Assembly (NCBI RefSeq): GCF_000504305.1
Contig: NZ_KI632512.1
Location: forward strand, 4,193,955-4,257,954
Source: Nitratidesulfovibrio termitidis HI1
Lineage (GTDB): Bacteria; Desulfobacterota; Desulfovibrionia; Desulfovibrionales; Desulfovibrionaceae
DNA length: 64,000 nucleotides
Direction of reading: 5' to 3'
In this document: one piece after another, positions 46,480 to 54,933 of the stretch
Numbering within the stretch: position 1 is the stretch's first letter
How the letters are laid out: every line of letters starts with the position of its first letter
Notes under the pieces: model-generated
Databases searched by the model: none
What the model saw: the letters and a program-made list of their open reading frames with translations, nothing else
What the model was told of the DNA's origin: nothing
Translations under genes and position numbers: made by a program

Positions 46480-47466
46480 CTACATACCGCGCCACGCCAG
46501 CACCAGACTCGCCAGGGCCAGCACCGAGGGGTACTTGAGGTAGAAGGTGAAGGCCTGGTCCACGCGGAAGCGCCCGGTGGCCGACTTGACCAGCGTCAGC
46601 GAAACGGCCATCAGCGCCGCGCACTTCAGCACGAACCACGGAATGTTGGCGACGATGCCGCCGGGAACCGTGCCCGGCAGGAACAGCGCCACGCCAAGGC
46701 CCAGCACCACCACGGTCTTGAGCGCCGAGGCGATGTGGAAGAAGGCCAGGGCCGGGCCGGAGTATTCCAGCAGGGGGCCTTCGATGATTTCCGTTTCGGC
46801 CTCGGGCACGTCGAAGGGCACGGTGCCCATGGTGCCGGGCAGGAACAGCAGGTAGGCCAGCAGGGCCGGAATCATCACCGGGTCGAAGGCCAACTGCCCG
46901 TTGGCCAGCTGATAGTCCACGATGCTGGCCAGCGAGAACTCGGCTCCGCCGCCGGTGGCCATGCCCACCTTCATGGCCACGGCCAGCATCACGGCCAGCA
47001 GCGGCATTTCGTAGGCGAACATCAGCGTCATCTCGCGCGAGAAGCCCATGGCCCCGAACGGCGAGCTGGAGGCGGAACCGCCGACCATCAGCGCGATGGC
47101 GGGCAGCGGCAGCAGGTAGAAGATCACCAGCAGGTCGCCCATGGCGGGCAGGCCCCCGCTGACGCCCGGCACGGGCAGCAGCGCTGCGCACACCGCCATG
47201 CCGGTCAGGCCCAGCAGCGGGGCCAGCAGGAAGGCGGCCCGGTTGGCAGAGGCCGGCATGACCGTTTCCTTGGTGAACAGCTTGGCGATATCCAGATAGG
47301 GCTGGATCAGGGGCGGGCCGACGCGGCGCTGCAGGCGCGCCTCGATGCGCCGGTCAAGCCCCTTCAGGAACAGGCCCACGGCAAGGGCGAACAGACCGCC
47401 CGGGAACACCAGCAGGCCGAGCAGGCCAAGGCCGGTCTGGGTGAAGAGTTCGGTTGCGTAGGACAT
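46480..47466 (-). CDS. cooK: Hydrogenase membrane subunit CooK (NuoH-like)
   Basis: 328 residues, about eight membrane helices. Seen: the NuoH-type QRRVGPPLIQPYLDIAKL near residue 45 and the acidic PEAETEIIEGPLLEYSGP loop that lines the quinone/ion channel in complex I. It anchors the catalytic arm to the membrane. GGAGGT lies before the ATG; 3 bases separate it from cooM. Confidence 0.94.
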   Translation of the reverse strand: MSYATELFTQTGLGLLGLLVFPGGLFALAVGLFLKGLDRRIEARLQRRVGPPLIQPYLDIAKLFTKETVMPASANRAAFLLAPLLGLTGMAVCAALLPVPGVSGGLPAMGDLLVIFYLLPLPAIALMVGGSASSSPFGAMGFSREMTLMFAYEMPLLAVMLAVAMKVGMATGGGAEFSLASIVDYQLANGQLAFDPVMIPALLAYLLFLPGTMGTVPFDVPEAETEIIEGPLLEYSGPALAFFHIASALKTVVVLGLGVALFLPGTVPGGIVANIPWFVLKCAALMAVSLTLVKSATGRFRVDQAFTFYLKYPSVLALASLVLAWRGM

Positions 47467-47469
47467 GGT

Positions 47470-50400
47470 CTACCTCCGCTTCAGGGCGGGCATGGCCGCC
47501 TGGGCCAGTTGCCGCAGCAGGGCCAGGGGTGCGCCGTAGATGTCCTGCGGGGCCAGGCGGGCCTCGTCGGCCTTCATGGCCACGCCGCAGGTGTGGATGT
47601 CGGTGGTGCGCACGGTGCCGATGAGCCCGCGCAGGGCGGTACGCCCGCCGAAGAAGGCGACGGCCAGCAGCACGGCCAGGGCGGTGGCATTGAACGCCCC
47701 CGCGCCGGAAGCCACGCCCCACGGCGCAACCGCCAGCCCGGCGAAGCCCAGTTCACGGCCCATCATGTCGATGGCCAGCAGGGGCAGGCCGGGGAACACG
47801 CCGGTGATGATGCACCCGGCAGCCAGGATGCCCATGGGCACCAGCATGATGCGCGGGGCTTCCTGCACGTGGGCGAGGTCGGGCGAGGGGCGGCCCAGGA
47901 AGGCCGAGTGCAGGAACTTGGCAAAGTAGGCCAGGGTCAGCACGCTGCCCGCCAGCGAAAGCAGGGCCAGCGCCACTTCGCCCTCGGCCATCAGCGCGTG
48001 GTAGAGAATCCACTTGGAGGCAAAGCCGTTGGTGGGCGGCACACCGACCACCGAAAGCGCCCCGATGGCGAACATGGTCAGGGTGACGGGCATGCGCTGC
48101 CCGATGCCGCCCAGTTCGTCCAGCGAGTGCTTGTGGGTGCACAGGATGAGCGACCCGGCCACGAGGAACAGCAGGTCCTTGAACAGCACGTGGTTGACCA
48201 GGTGCAGCATGCCGCCGGCCATGCCCAGCGGGGTGCCCAGGGCCACGCCCACCACCATGTAGCCCAACTGGCTGACGGTGGAGTAGATGAGCACCAGCTT
48301 GAGGTCCGACTGCATCACGGCCAGCAGGGCAGCCATGACGATGGTGATGCCGCCCACCCAGGCGATGGCGTACATCACCTGCGGCTGGCCCCACTGTGCG
48401 GCCAGACCGGTGAAGAAGCCCGCGCCGCCCAGCACGAAGAACAGCTTGGCGAGGCCGAACAGGGCGCTCTTCAGCAGTACCGACGAGATGTAGCCGGAAA
48501 CCGGCGTGGGCGCCGTTGCCGGGTGCATCTGCACGTCGATGCGGAAGGGCAGCTGCGCCGCCTTCATGGTGAAGCCGATGGCCATCAGGGCCACGGCGGT
48601 GGCGGCCAGGGCCACGGGCATGGTCGGCAGGGCGGAACGCACCGCGCCGAAGCTGGGGTCGCCCGCCATGGAGGACAGCATGACCACCCCCAGGAACAGG
48701 AAGGCCGCACCCAGCACGTTGAAGAAGAAGTACTTGAAGCCCTCGCGCAGTGCGGCGGGGTTTTCTTCATGCACGATGACGAAGTACAGGCTCCACGAAC
48801 TCATGATCTCCCAGAAGGTGAAGAAGCCGAACAGGTCGTTGCTGGCGGCAACGCCCATCAGCCCGCCCACCATGAACAGGAAGAACGTGTAGAAGCGCCA
48901 CTGGGTGTGGCTGTGCTCCATGTAGCCCACGGCGTAGAACATGTTCAGACAGCCGATGACCGGCACGATGAGCGCGAAGGCGAAGGAGATGGAATCCAGC
49001 CCGCGCCCGAACACCACCACCGCGATGGCCGCAACGGCCAGGATGATGGCGGTGGCCAGGCCCGCCGCCTTGCGGTCGCGCCGCAGCAGGAAGGGCACCA
49101 CGGCGCCCAGCATGGGGATGAGCACGAAGGGATGCCAGGTCACCGCCAGCATGGGCAGGGCCTGCACATCCAGCTTGCCCGCGCCCGCCAGCATGTCGGC
49201 CACGGGGGTGACCAGCGAAAGGCCCAGCTGCGGCAGCACGCCCAGCACCAGGCACAGCGCGGCCAGCACGCCGGTGGCCACGCGCATGGAGGCAGGGGCC
49301 TCCTGCACCACGGGGCCGGTGTAGGGCTGGAAGACCAGGGTGCGCACGATGCGCATGTAGTAGACGCACCCGGCAAGGCTGCCCAGCAGCAGCACGGCGG
49401 CCAGCGCCGGGTGACCGGCGGCCACCAGCGCCTGCAGCATCAGGTACTTGCCGACAAAGCCGTTGAACGGCGGCAGGCCCATGATGGAGATGAGGCCGAC
49501 GACCATGCACCCGGCGGTGAACGGCATGACCCGGGCCATGCCCGCAAGGTCCGCCAGCTTCTTGCTGCCCGCGCGCAGGATGAGACCGCCCGCGCAGAGG
49601 AACAGCAGGTTCTTCATGATGGCATGGTTCAGCACGTGCAGCAGCGAGCCGGTGGTGGCCAGCCAGGTGCCGATGCCGATGACCATGAATATTTCACCCA
49701 CCTGCCCCATGGTCGAGTAGGCCAGTAGGCGCTTCAGGTCGTCCTGCTTCAGGGCCATCAGTTCGCCGTAGAGCATGGTGGCCGTGCCCAGCGCGGTGAC
49801 CAAGAGGCCCATGGAGCTGAAGCCCCCGGCGGATTCGCCAGCCTTCAGCAGTACGGCAGAGCCGAACACCGCCAGCATCAGCCGCACGGTGCCGTACACG
49901 CCGGTCTTGGTCAGGATGCCCGACAGCGGGCCGGAGATGGACGAAGGTGCGGCGGGGTGCGCGTCGGGCAGCCAGCCGTGGCCGGGCACCAGGCCCGCCT
50001 TGACCGCAAAGCCGACAAAGGCCAGCACCACCGCGCCCTTCACCACGGGGGCGGGCAGGGTGGCGGCAAGACCGGCCAGCGCCGCGAAGTCCAGCGTGCC
50101 CGCCTGGGCGGACAGCAGCATGAAGCCGGGCAGCATGGCGCAGGCCCCGGCCACGCACATCACGAAGTACTTCACGGCGGCGTGGAACGCCTTGTCCGTG
50201 GCCTCGTGGGCCACCAGGAAGTACGACGAGAAGGTCATCAGTTCCCAGAACACGTAGAAGCCGCCGAAGTCGCGCGCCAGGGCCAGGCCCGTGAGCGAGC
50301 CGCACATCAGCAGCAGGAAGAACCAGTAGCCGCCCGCGCGGCGGTCGTGGTGGATGTAGCCCACCGAGTACACCGCCACCACCAGGCCGATGCCCGCGAT

Positions 50401-51264
50401 GATCACGCCGAACAGGCGAGACAGCGGGTCGATGCTGGCATCGGTCCAGGTCAGCGCCACCGAGGCGGCCACAAGGGCAACGCCAGCCAGCGCGCGGGCG
50501 CGGCCGGAAGCAAGGCCGATGGCCCACACGGCAAAGGCGCCCGCGTAGGGCACCAGGGCGGCGGGGTGCCAATGTGCGCCGAAGGCGGGCAGGGCGTCGT
50601 GCGCAACGCCAAGGGCGTCGGCCACCTGCGCGGTGACGGCGTGTCCGGCCAGCCCGAACGCGGCCAGGAAGACCGCAAAAAGCCCCGCCAGCACGTGGAA
50701 CGTGAAGGACGGGGCGTGGGGGACGTGGGCGGATTCGCTCCACTGGCCGGATTCAAGACAGATGGCCTGTACCGATAGCACGGTGGCTGCGGCCAGGGCC
50801 ATGCCCGCGAAGGCCACGGCCACGGCGTAGCCCCAGTGCCCGGCGGCAAAGGCGGCATGCAGGATGAAGGCCCGCCCGTCCGGCACGAGGAACACGGAAA
50901 GCCCCATGCCCGCGAACATGGCGAAGCCGAAGAACAGCCCGGTAAGGGGCAGCGCCGCGCGGATGCCGCGCAGGTCGCCCAGCCTGGCCGACCCCGCCGT
51001 GCGGGCAAGGCGCGCAAGGGTGAGCAGCGCAAGACACCGCGCTGCCATCTGGTAGATGAATTGGGTGGTTCCCCCGACCAGCCCGGCACCCCCGCCGAGG
51101 CCAAGGCCGAGAAGCGTGAGGCCGATGTCGGAAAGGCACATCAGGCCCAGCATGGTGAAGGGGCGTCGGCGTGCCGCTAGGGCCGACACGGCGCCGCCGA
51201 GCAGCAGCAGTGCCCCCAGCATGGCCAGGAACGGCAGTTCGGCGACAGGCGGAGCGGTGGTCAT
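47470..51264 (-). CDS. cooM: Giant fused antiporter-like subunit CooM
   Basis: 1264 residues from ATG 51264 (CGGAGA upstream); the frame opens at a TTG at 51420 but that extension is not membrane-like. Order: a NuoK/MrpC-like N-terminus (about 1-95), then two NuoL/M-type antiporter domains. The first is around 200-620 (FMLLSAQAGTLDF, VKAGLVPGHGWLPDAHPAAP), the second around 680-1180 (MKAAQLPFRIDVQMHPATAP, LHLVNHVLFKDLLFLVAGS). The lysines and histidines of proton-path helices are seen. First gene of the operon; it should pump ions driven by H2 evolution or work in reverse. Confidence 0.93.
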   Translation of the reverse strand: MTTAPPVAELPFLAMLGALLLLGGAVSALAARRRPFTMLGLMCLSDIGLTLLGLGLGGGAGLVGGTTQFIYQMAARCLALLTLARLARTAGSARLGDLRGIRAALPLTGLFFGFAMFAGMGLSVFLVPDGRAFILHAAFAAGHWGYAVAVAFAGMALAAATVLSVQAICLESGQWSESAHVPHAPSFTFHVLAGLFAVFLAAFGLAGHAVTAQVADALGVAHDALPAFGAHWHPAALVPYAGAFAVWAIGLASGRARALAGVALVAASVALTWTDASIDPLSRLFGVIIAGIGLVVAVYSVGYIHHDRRAGGYWFFLLLMCGSLTGLALARDFGGFYVFWELMTFSSYFLVAHEATDKAFHAAVKYFVMCVAGACAMLPGFMLLSAQAGTLDFAALAGLAATLPAPVVKGAVVLAFVGFAVKAGLVPGHGWLPDAHPAAPSSISGPLSGILTKTGVYGTVRLMLAVFGSAVLLKAGESAGGFSSMGLLVTALGTATMLYGELMALKQDDLKRLLAYSTMGQVGEIFMVIGIGTWLATTGSLLHVLNHAIMKNLLFLCAGGLILRAGSKKLADLAGMARVMPFTAGCMVVGLISIMGLPPFNGFVGKYLMLQALVAAGHPALAAVLLLGSLAGCVYYMRIVRTLVFQPYTGPVVQEAPASMRVATGVLAALCLVLGVLPQLGLSLVTPVADMLAGAGKLDVQALPMLAVTWHPFVLIPMLGAVVPFLLRRDRKAAGLATAIILAVAAIAVVVFGRGLDSISFAFALIVPVIGCLNMFYAVGYMEHSHTQWRFYTFFLFMVGGLMGVAASNDLFGFFTFWEIMSSWSLYFVIVHEENPAALREGFKYFFFNVLGAAFLFLGVVMLSSMAGDPSFGAVRSALPTMPVALAATAVALMAIGFTMKAAQLPFRIDVQMHPATAPTPVSGYISSVLLKSALFGLAKLFFVLGGAGFFTGLAAQWGQPQVMYAIAWVGGITIVMAALLAVMQSDLKLVLIYSTVSQLGYMVVGVALGTPLGMAGGMLHLVNHVLFKDLLFLVAGSLILCTHKHSLDELGGIGQRMPVTLTMFAIGALSVVGVPPTNGFASKWILYHALMAEGEVALALLSLAGSVLTLAYFAKFLHSAFLGRPSPDLAHVQEAPRIMLVPMGILAAGCIITGVFPGLPLLAIDMMGRELGFAGLAVAPWGVASGAGAFNATALAVLLAVAFFGGRTALRGLIGTVRTTDIHTCGVAMKADEARLAPQDIYGAPLALLRQLAQAAMPALKRR

Positions 51265-51492
51265 GCGAGTCTCCGTCGTTGAGCGTGTATGATGCAAATT
51301 GGTTAAACAACCAGTCTGTGGCTCCACCTTATTTTGACTGGAGACTTCTTTCAACCCCCCTGATTGTGAATGAGTGGTACAAAACGGAGCGTGGCAGAGA
51401 AAAAAGCGTGTCCATGCCAATGTTTGACCGCGCGACCAGTTTTTTTCGATGCAGGAAAAAAATTTCGAAAGTTGATCGGATCATGCCGCAAG

Positions 51493-51509
51493 TACAAAAG
51501 ATTTGCCAA
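51493..51509 (-). promoter_or_regulatory. Candidate sigma-54 promoter of the coo operon
   Basis: Minus strand TTGGCAAATCTTTTGTA: matches the -24 element TTGGCA fully and the -12 TTG at correct spacing, but has T where the invariant C of TTGC is expected. About 230 bases before cooM. Confidence 0.35.
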
Positions 51510-51583
51510 AGAAGACGTCAGACGGCTGATCTAATGCGGCAAAATGTAAGCAGTGCTTTGTGAAATGAGTGGCGAGTTGTAAT

Positions 51584-51601
51584 TGTTTATGTGAGTAAAC
51601 A
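51584..51601 (-). promoter_or_regulatory. Inverted repeat upstream of coo, probable regulator site
   Basis: TGTTTA-TGTGAG-TAAACA, a perfect 6-6-6 inverted repeat, about 85 bases upstream of the candidate -24 element. Position suits an enhancer-binding activator; the half-site is not the known CooA TGTCGC type. Confidence 0.5.
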
Positions 51602-51868
51602 CTGCTGTGCATGGCTGCATTCGATACCAGTCCGGTTTCATGACGCAATGTCGGGCGTGGCGGAGACGGGTGGCGGGCAACCACGCCGCATCATTGGCGT
51701 GACGGCCTGATGTGGCTGCGGCATTGTCCTGCGCTTCGGGCGGAGAGTGGGGGCTGGTGGCCTGGCGCCCTTGTTCCGGCAGGGGGGTGCTCTCCGGTAC
51801 GGCGGGGGGCCATGTGTTGCGTCGGGTTGGCCAACCGTTGTATCAGGTTGGCGTAGCAGTGCGCCGCA

Positions 51869-52300
51869 TCACGAGGCGCCCAGCAATTTCAGCCCGGCGA
51901 TGCCGGCCACGATGCACAGGATGCAGCCCAGGCGCGCGGCGGTTGCGGGTTCGCCGAACAGCACGATGCCGAGCAGCGCGGTACCCACCGTGCCCACGCC
52001 GGTCCACACCGCATAGGCAGTGCCCAGGGGCAGGTGGCGCAGGGCCACGGCCAGCAGGTACAGGCTGACGGCCATGGCGGTCACGGTGAACGCCGAGGGC
52101 ACGAGGCGGGTAAACCCCTGGGTATACTTGAGTCCCACGGCCCAACCCACCTCGAACAACCCGGCGGCGAACAGGGCGATCCATGCACCGGATGCGCCGG
52201 ATGCACCGAATGCACCGGACGGGGTGGACAGGGAGGCGATGAATGACGTGAACCATGTGGACCATGTGGACCATGTGGACCATGTGGACCATGTGAACAT
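51869..52300 (-). CDS. SMR-family exporter (SugE/Gdx-like) with repeat-coded N-terminal tail
   Basis: 143 residues from ATG 52300 (AGGAG upstream). Residues 40-143 are a full small multidrug resistance protein of four helices: [23 protein letters not shown] with the essential glutamate, [11 protein letters not shown], and [13 protein letters not shown]. The [11 protein letters not shown] stretch resembles the guanidinium-exporter (Gdx/SugE) subtype. The first 39 residues are extra. They come from a 9-bp repeat (GTGGACCAT complement, WST units, 52253-52297) and a second 9-bp repeat (GAS units). No normal Met precedes W40. The partner-free gene suggests a homodimer. Confidence 0.85.
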   Translation of the reverse strand: MFTWSTWSTWSTWSTWFTSFIASLSTPSGAFGASGASGAWIALFAAGLFEVGWAVGLKYTQGFTRLVPSAFTVTAMAVSLYLLAVALRHLPLGTAYAVWTGVGTVGTALLGIVLFGEPATAARLGCILCIVAGIAGLKLLGAS

Positions 52301-52340
52301 GGCGGCTCCTGCGCCGCGCGCGCGGCAGGTTGCGGGCAAC

Positions 52341-52362
52341 AAAAAACCCGGCCGGAGCCGGG
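52341..52362 (-). terminator. Intrinsic terminator inside the SMR leader
   Basis: On the minus strand CCCGGC-loop-GCCGGG then TTTTTT, ending 40 bases before the SMR start. A second hairpin (GGGGCG 52383-52388 / CGCCCC 52406-52411) lies just upstream. No gene upstream on this strand needs terminating, so attenuation is suggested. Confidence 0.65.
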
Positions 52363-52526
52363 CATAAGGACAGCACGCCATGGGGGCGCAGTCCGTGTCA
52401 TGCGACGCCCCGAACATAGCCATGACGGAGGAAAAGGCAAGCCGGGGCGGCTTGCCGCCACGTGGATGGCGGGGTATTCTGCCGTATGGTTCTATTTTAT
52501 GTCCATGCGGAGGCAGGCGTATTCCG

Positions 52527-53450
52527 ATGACATACCGGGAGCGCAGGGTGCGCGGGGGTGCGGCGGTGCTGTGCGGCATGGCCTTGTGCGCCATGCTGGC
52601 GCTGGCCTGCGTGTTGGCGCCCCGCGTATATGCCGTGAACCAGAGCGGCGTGTGGGGCGCGCGTGAAACTGGCGATGTTTCCCCACAGGCCTCGCTGCCC
52701 GAAGAGGGCGGGGCCGGACAGGTCGCTGCGGGTCATGTCCTGACAGGCGAAACGGATGCTCCCGCTGCCGGACAGGCCGCCAGCGCACCCGATGGGCCGG
52801 AACTGCGCATCGGGTTCAGCACCTCCTCGCTGCCGTACGTGGATGTTGCCCACAAGGGAGGGCTGGAACCCCTTCTGGTGACGGCTGCCCTGGGCAAGTC
52901 CGGCTATCGTGTCGTGCCGGTGTTCCTGCCGCATGCCCGCGCCCTGGATCAGGTGCGCAAGGGCTTGCTGGACGGCTGCGGCCCCGTGGGGCGTCATGCC
53001 GACGTGGCCGGGCTGGCCCTGGGGGGCATGTACCTGCAATACCGCAATGTGGCGGTATCGCTGGAGGCCGCCAACCTGGACATCAACACGCTGGGCGATC
53101 TGCGGGATTTGCCGGTGACGGCCTTCCACAACGCGCGGGTATTCATGGGGCCGGACTTCGCGGCCATGGCCGATGCCAACCCCCGCTACGAGGAACAGGT
53201 GGACCAGCGGGCTCAGGTGGAGGCGTTCTTTCAGCGGCGCGACCGGGTCATCGTGCTGGACGAGCGCATCCTTGCCTTTCATCGTGCCCGACTGGCCGCA
53301 CGGGGTGTGGGCAAGCCGGTGCGCATCCACCATATCTTTCCGGCGCAAGACCGTTTTTTCGTGTTTCGCGACCCGGCCGTGCGCAATGCCTTCGACGCAG
53401 GCTTGCGGCAGTTGCGGGAAAGCGGGGAGTATAGGCGCATGGTGCGCTAG
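52527..53450 (+). CDS. Periplasmic solute-binding protein (family 3 type)
   Basis: 307 residues from ATG 52527. A signal peptide runs to about residue 37 ([20 protein letters not shown]). After a low-complexity region comes the binding domain: [57 protein letters not shown], and [18 protein letters not shown], as in amino-acid or chemosensory family-3 binding proteins. No ABC permease or ATPase is adjacent, so it may serve a sensor or a distant transporter. The GGAGG lies rather far (13 bases) upstream. Confidence 0.7.
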   Translation: MTYRERRVRGGAAVLCGMALCAMLALACVLAPRVYAVNQSGVWGARETGDVSPQASLPEEGGAGQVAAGHVLTGETDAPAAGQAASAPDGPELRIGFSTSSLPYVDVAHKGGLEPLLVTAALGKSGYRVVPVFLPHARALDQVRKGLLDGCGPVGRHADVAGLALGGMYLQYRNVAVSLEAANLDINTLGDLRDLPVTAFHNARVFMGPDFAAMADANPRYEEQVDQRAQVEAFFQRRDRVIVLDERILAFHRARLAARGVGKPVRIHHIFPAQDRFFVFRDPAVRNAFDAGLRQLRESGEYRRMVR

Positions 53451-53590
53451 GGGGTGTTTTCTAATTGTCCTTTCGCCCGTTGGCTTACCGACCCGAAGGG
53501 CGCGTAGCGTGCCAGTCAGGCGAGCTTGCATGCCTTGCCCCGCCGCAGGCGGCTCTGCGAGCCGAACGGATGGGGAAAGCAGCCGTACGG
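53451..53590. repeat. MITE-like palindromic element, copy 3 (degenerate)
   Basis: The left end (GTGTTTTCTAATTGTCCTTTCGCCCGTTGGC read in two parts) matches the end of the 9041 element closely. The right end (GAACGGA...GGGGAAAGCAG) is a shortened partner. It starts at the stop codon of the binding-protein gene. Confidence 0.6.
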
Positions 53591-53635
53591 GCACCGTGCG
53601 CAACGTGGTCAACCATCATTACAGGCAGGAGCGCC

Positions 53636-53980
53636 ATGCACTACGACATCGTCTTTCACTTCGATAACGGCCCGACGGAACTGAACATCGCCATCAGCAA
53701 CGTGCGCAACTACCACAAGGCTCTGGACGGAGTTGCCTTTACCAGCGTGCTGGTAGTCAACGGACCGGGCATCCGGCTGATGGGTGCGGACGATCCGGAT
53801 TTTGCCGAGCCGCTGCGCGAACTGCGCGCGCTGGGGCTGGACATTCGTGTGTGCGCCAACGCCATGCGCCATTTCGGGCTGGACGAGGCATGGCTGAACC
53901 CCGCCTGTACCGTGGTGCCCGCGGGCATCCTGGAACTGGTGGACCTGCAGCGCAAGGGGTTTGCCTACGTGAAGCCGTGA
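53636..53980 (+). CDS. DsrE-like family protein
   Basis: 114 residues from ATG 53636 (CAGGAGC upstream). Small alpha/beta protein: MHYDIVFHFDNGPTELNIAI, FTSVLVVNGPGIRLM, and a conserved cysteine in LGLDIRVCANAMRHFGL, as in DsrE/DsrF-like sulfur-carrier proteins of the DUF1791 type. A role in sulfur relay is plausible in a sulfate reducer but not shown. Confidence 0.8.
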   Translation: MHYDIVFHFDNGPTELNIAISNVRNYHKALDGVAFTSVLVVNGPGIRLMGADDPDFAEPLRELRALGLDIRVCANAMRHFGLDEAWLNPACTVVPAGILELVDLQRKGFAYVKP

Positions 53981-54035
53981 TCGGCGCACTTGCGGCATGC
54001 TCCGTGCGCCAACGGGGCACAAAGGACTTGGAACA

Positions 54036-54611
54036 ATGACCACGACAGGACAGGGCGCCCCCGGCCAGGGGGCAGAAGTGCCGAACGGCGAGTCGCAGAA
54101 ACCCGGCGGCCTTCCGGCCACGGGCAGGCTGGTGGACAGCCATCCGCTGCTGGCCCGGCTGACCGGGCAGGTGGTGTGGAATCTGGCGGAAGAGGCGGGC
54201 GCGGACGACGACGAATGCGGCCTGTTCATGGACCATTATGCCGCGTGGCGCGGGGCGGCGCTGGCGGTGCTGGAACGGTTGCGCGACGCGCCGGGCGGCG
54301 GTTTGCGCCTGGTGGTGGACGACGCGGACCGGGCAGGTGCCTGCCCGGAATGCGTGGCCCTGCACGGCGTGGTGCTTCCGGGCACCCATCCGGACCTTGC
54401 GGCGTGGCTGCCGCCGTTCTCCATCGGCTGCCACTGCCGGGCCGAATACGTGGAAGCGGCGGAAATGGCCGTAGCCGGTCCGCACTTGCCTCCGGCGGGG
54501 TTGCGGCCACCGGCCCATCGGCTGTGCTGCCCGCGCCGTCCGCTGTCGCTGTTGCTGACCCAGTTGGGCCCGTTGGGCCAGTTGGCGCAGTCGCAGGGGC
54601 ACGAGGGGTAA
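54036..54611 (+). CDS. Uncharacterised protein with a Cys/His motif
   Basis: 191 residues; ATG 54036 has AAGGACTT upstream. No sure family. The middle carries a pattern DADRAGACPECVALHG... then PPFSIGCHCRAEYV, that is, CxxC, a His, and CxC, which recalls the C-terminal Cys/His pattern of phage head-morphogenesis proteins but could equally be a metal site. The N-terminus is low complexity; the C-terminus is Leu/Pro-rich and may be unstructured. It follows the DsrE-like gene by 55 bases. Confidence 0.6.
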   Translation: MTTTGQGAPGQGAEVPNGESQKPGGLPATGRLVDSHPLLARLTGQVVWNLAEEAGADDDECGLFMDHYAAWRGAALAVLERLRDAPGGGLRLVVDDADRAGACPECVALHGVVLPGTHPDLAAWLPPFSIGCHCRAEYVEAAEMAVAGPHLPPAGLRPPAHRLCCPRRPLSLLLTQLGPLGQLAQSQGHEG

Positions 54612-54655
54612 CACACAGAAACCGCGTGCCGCAGTCTGATGCTGCAAACGGAAAA

Positions 54656-54682
54656 GGGCTTGCCGATGTTCTCGGCAAGCCC
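54656..54682. terminator. Bidirectional terminator between the unknown gene and tRNA-Ala
   Basis: GGGCTTGCCG, 7-base loop, CGGCAAGCCC with AAAA before and TTTTT after. It serves the plus-strand gene and the minus-strand tRNA. Confidence 0.92.
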
Positions 54683-54691
54683 GTTTTTGGC

Positions 54692-54767
54692 TGGTGGAGA
54701 CGATGAGGATTGAACTCACGACCTCAGCATTGCGAACGCTGCGCTCTCCCAGTTGAGCTACGTCCCC
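54692..54767 (-). tRNA. tRNA-Ala (anticodon CGC)
   Basis: 76 bases with encoded CCA. The acceptor arm GGGGACG/CGTCTCC contains the G3-U70 pair that marks alanine tRNAs. The D arm is GCTC...GAGC; the anticodon stem is CAGCG/TGCTG with loop TTCGCAA (anticodon CGC, reads GCG); the T arm is GTGAG TTCAATC CTCAT (G-T pair closing). No integrated element flanks it. Confidence 0.95.
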
Positions 54768-54933
54768 AGTCAGGAGAAGGCTGTATATACCTGTTGCCGC
54801 CCGACCGCAAGGGGCCGGGGCGGAAAAAGTTGACGACGCGCAAGGGCGGTGCGGGCGTCTGGCGGATCAGCGCGGCGGGGGGCATGCGGCAGACGGGCGT
54901 CTGGCGGGTGGCGAGCCAGGGCAGGGCTGGCCG

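Larger units (their letters stand above)
51265..51868. other. Control region upstream of cooM and spacer to the SMR gene
   Basis: 604 bases, notably AT-richer between 51290 and 51610 than its surroundings. It holds the candidate sigma-54 box and the inverted repeat listed separately, and a small CACGCC/GGCGTG hairpin (51682-51701). No gene is supported on either strand. Confidence 0.6.

Noticed and set aside
46360..49728. 1122-residue open frame on the plus strand
   Set aside because: It is antisense to cooL, cooK and cooM, is Gln/His/Gly-rich without domains, and arises from GC-biased third positions of the real genes.
51399..51415. Alternative sigma-54 box TTGGCATGGACACGC on the minus strand
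   Set aside because: The GG to GC distance is one base too short for sigma-54.
51290..51610. CooA binding site before cooM
   Set aside because: No TGTCGC-n6-GCGACA type repeat is visible; the only good inverted repeat has a different half-site.
52301..52520. Known guanidine riboswitch in the SMR leader
   Set aside because: I could not find the conserved guanidine-I, guanidine-II (two ACGR hairpin loops) or guanidine-III sequences; only an ACACGG string and a terminator are present.
54036..54611. Prophage remnant
   Set aside because: Only a vague cysteine pattern; neighbours are ordinary genes and composition is unchanged.
54692..54767. tRNA-Ala as an attachment site for an integrated element
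   Set aside because: No integrase and no second copy of the tRNA end in the window.
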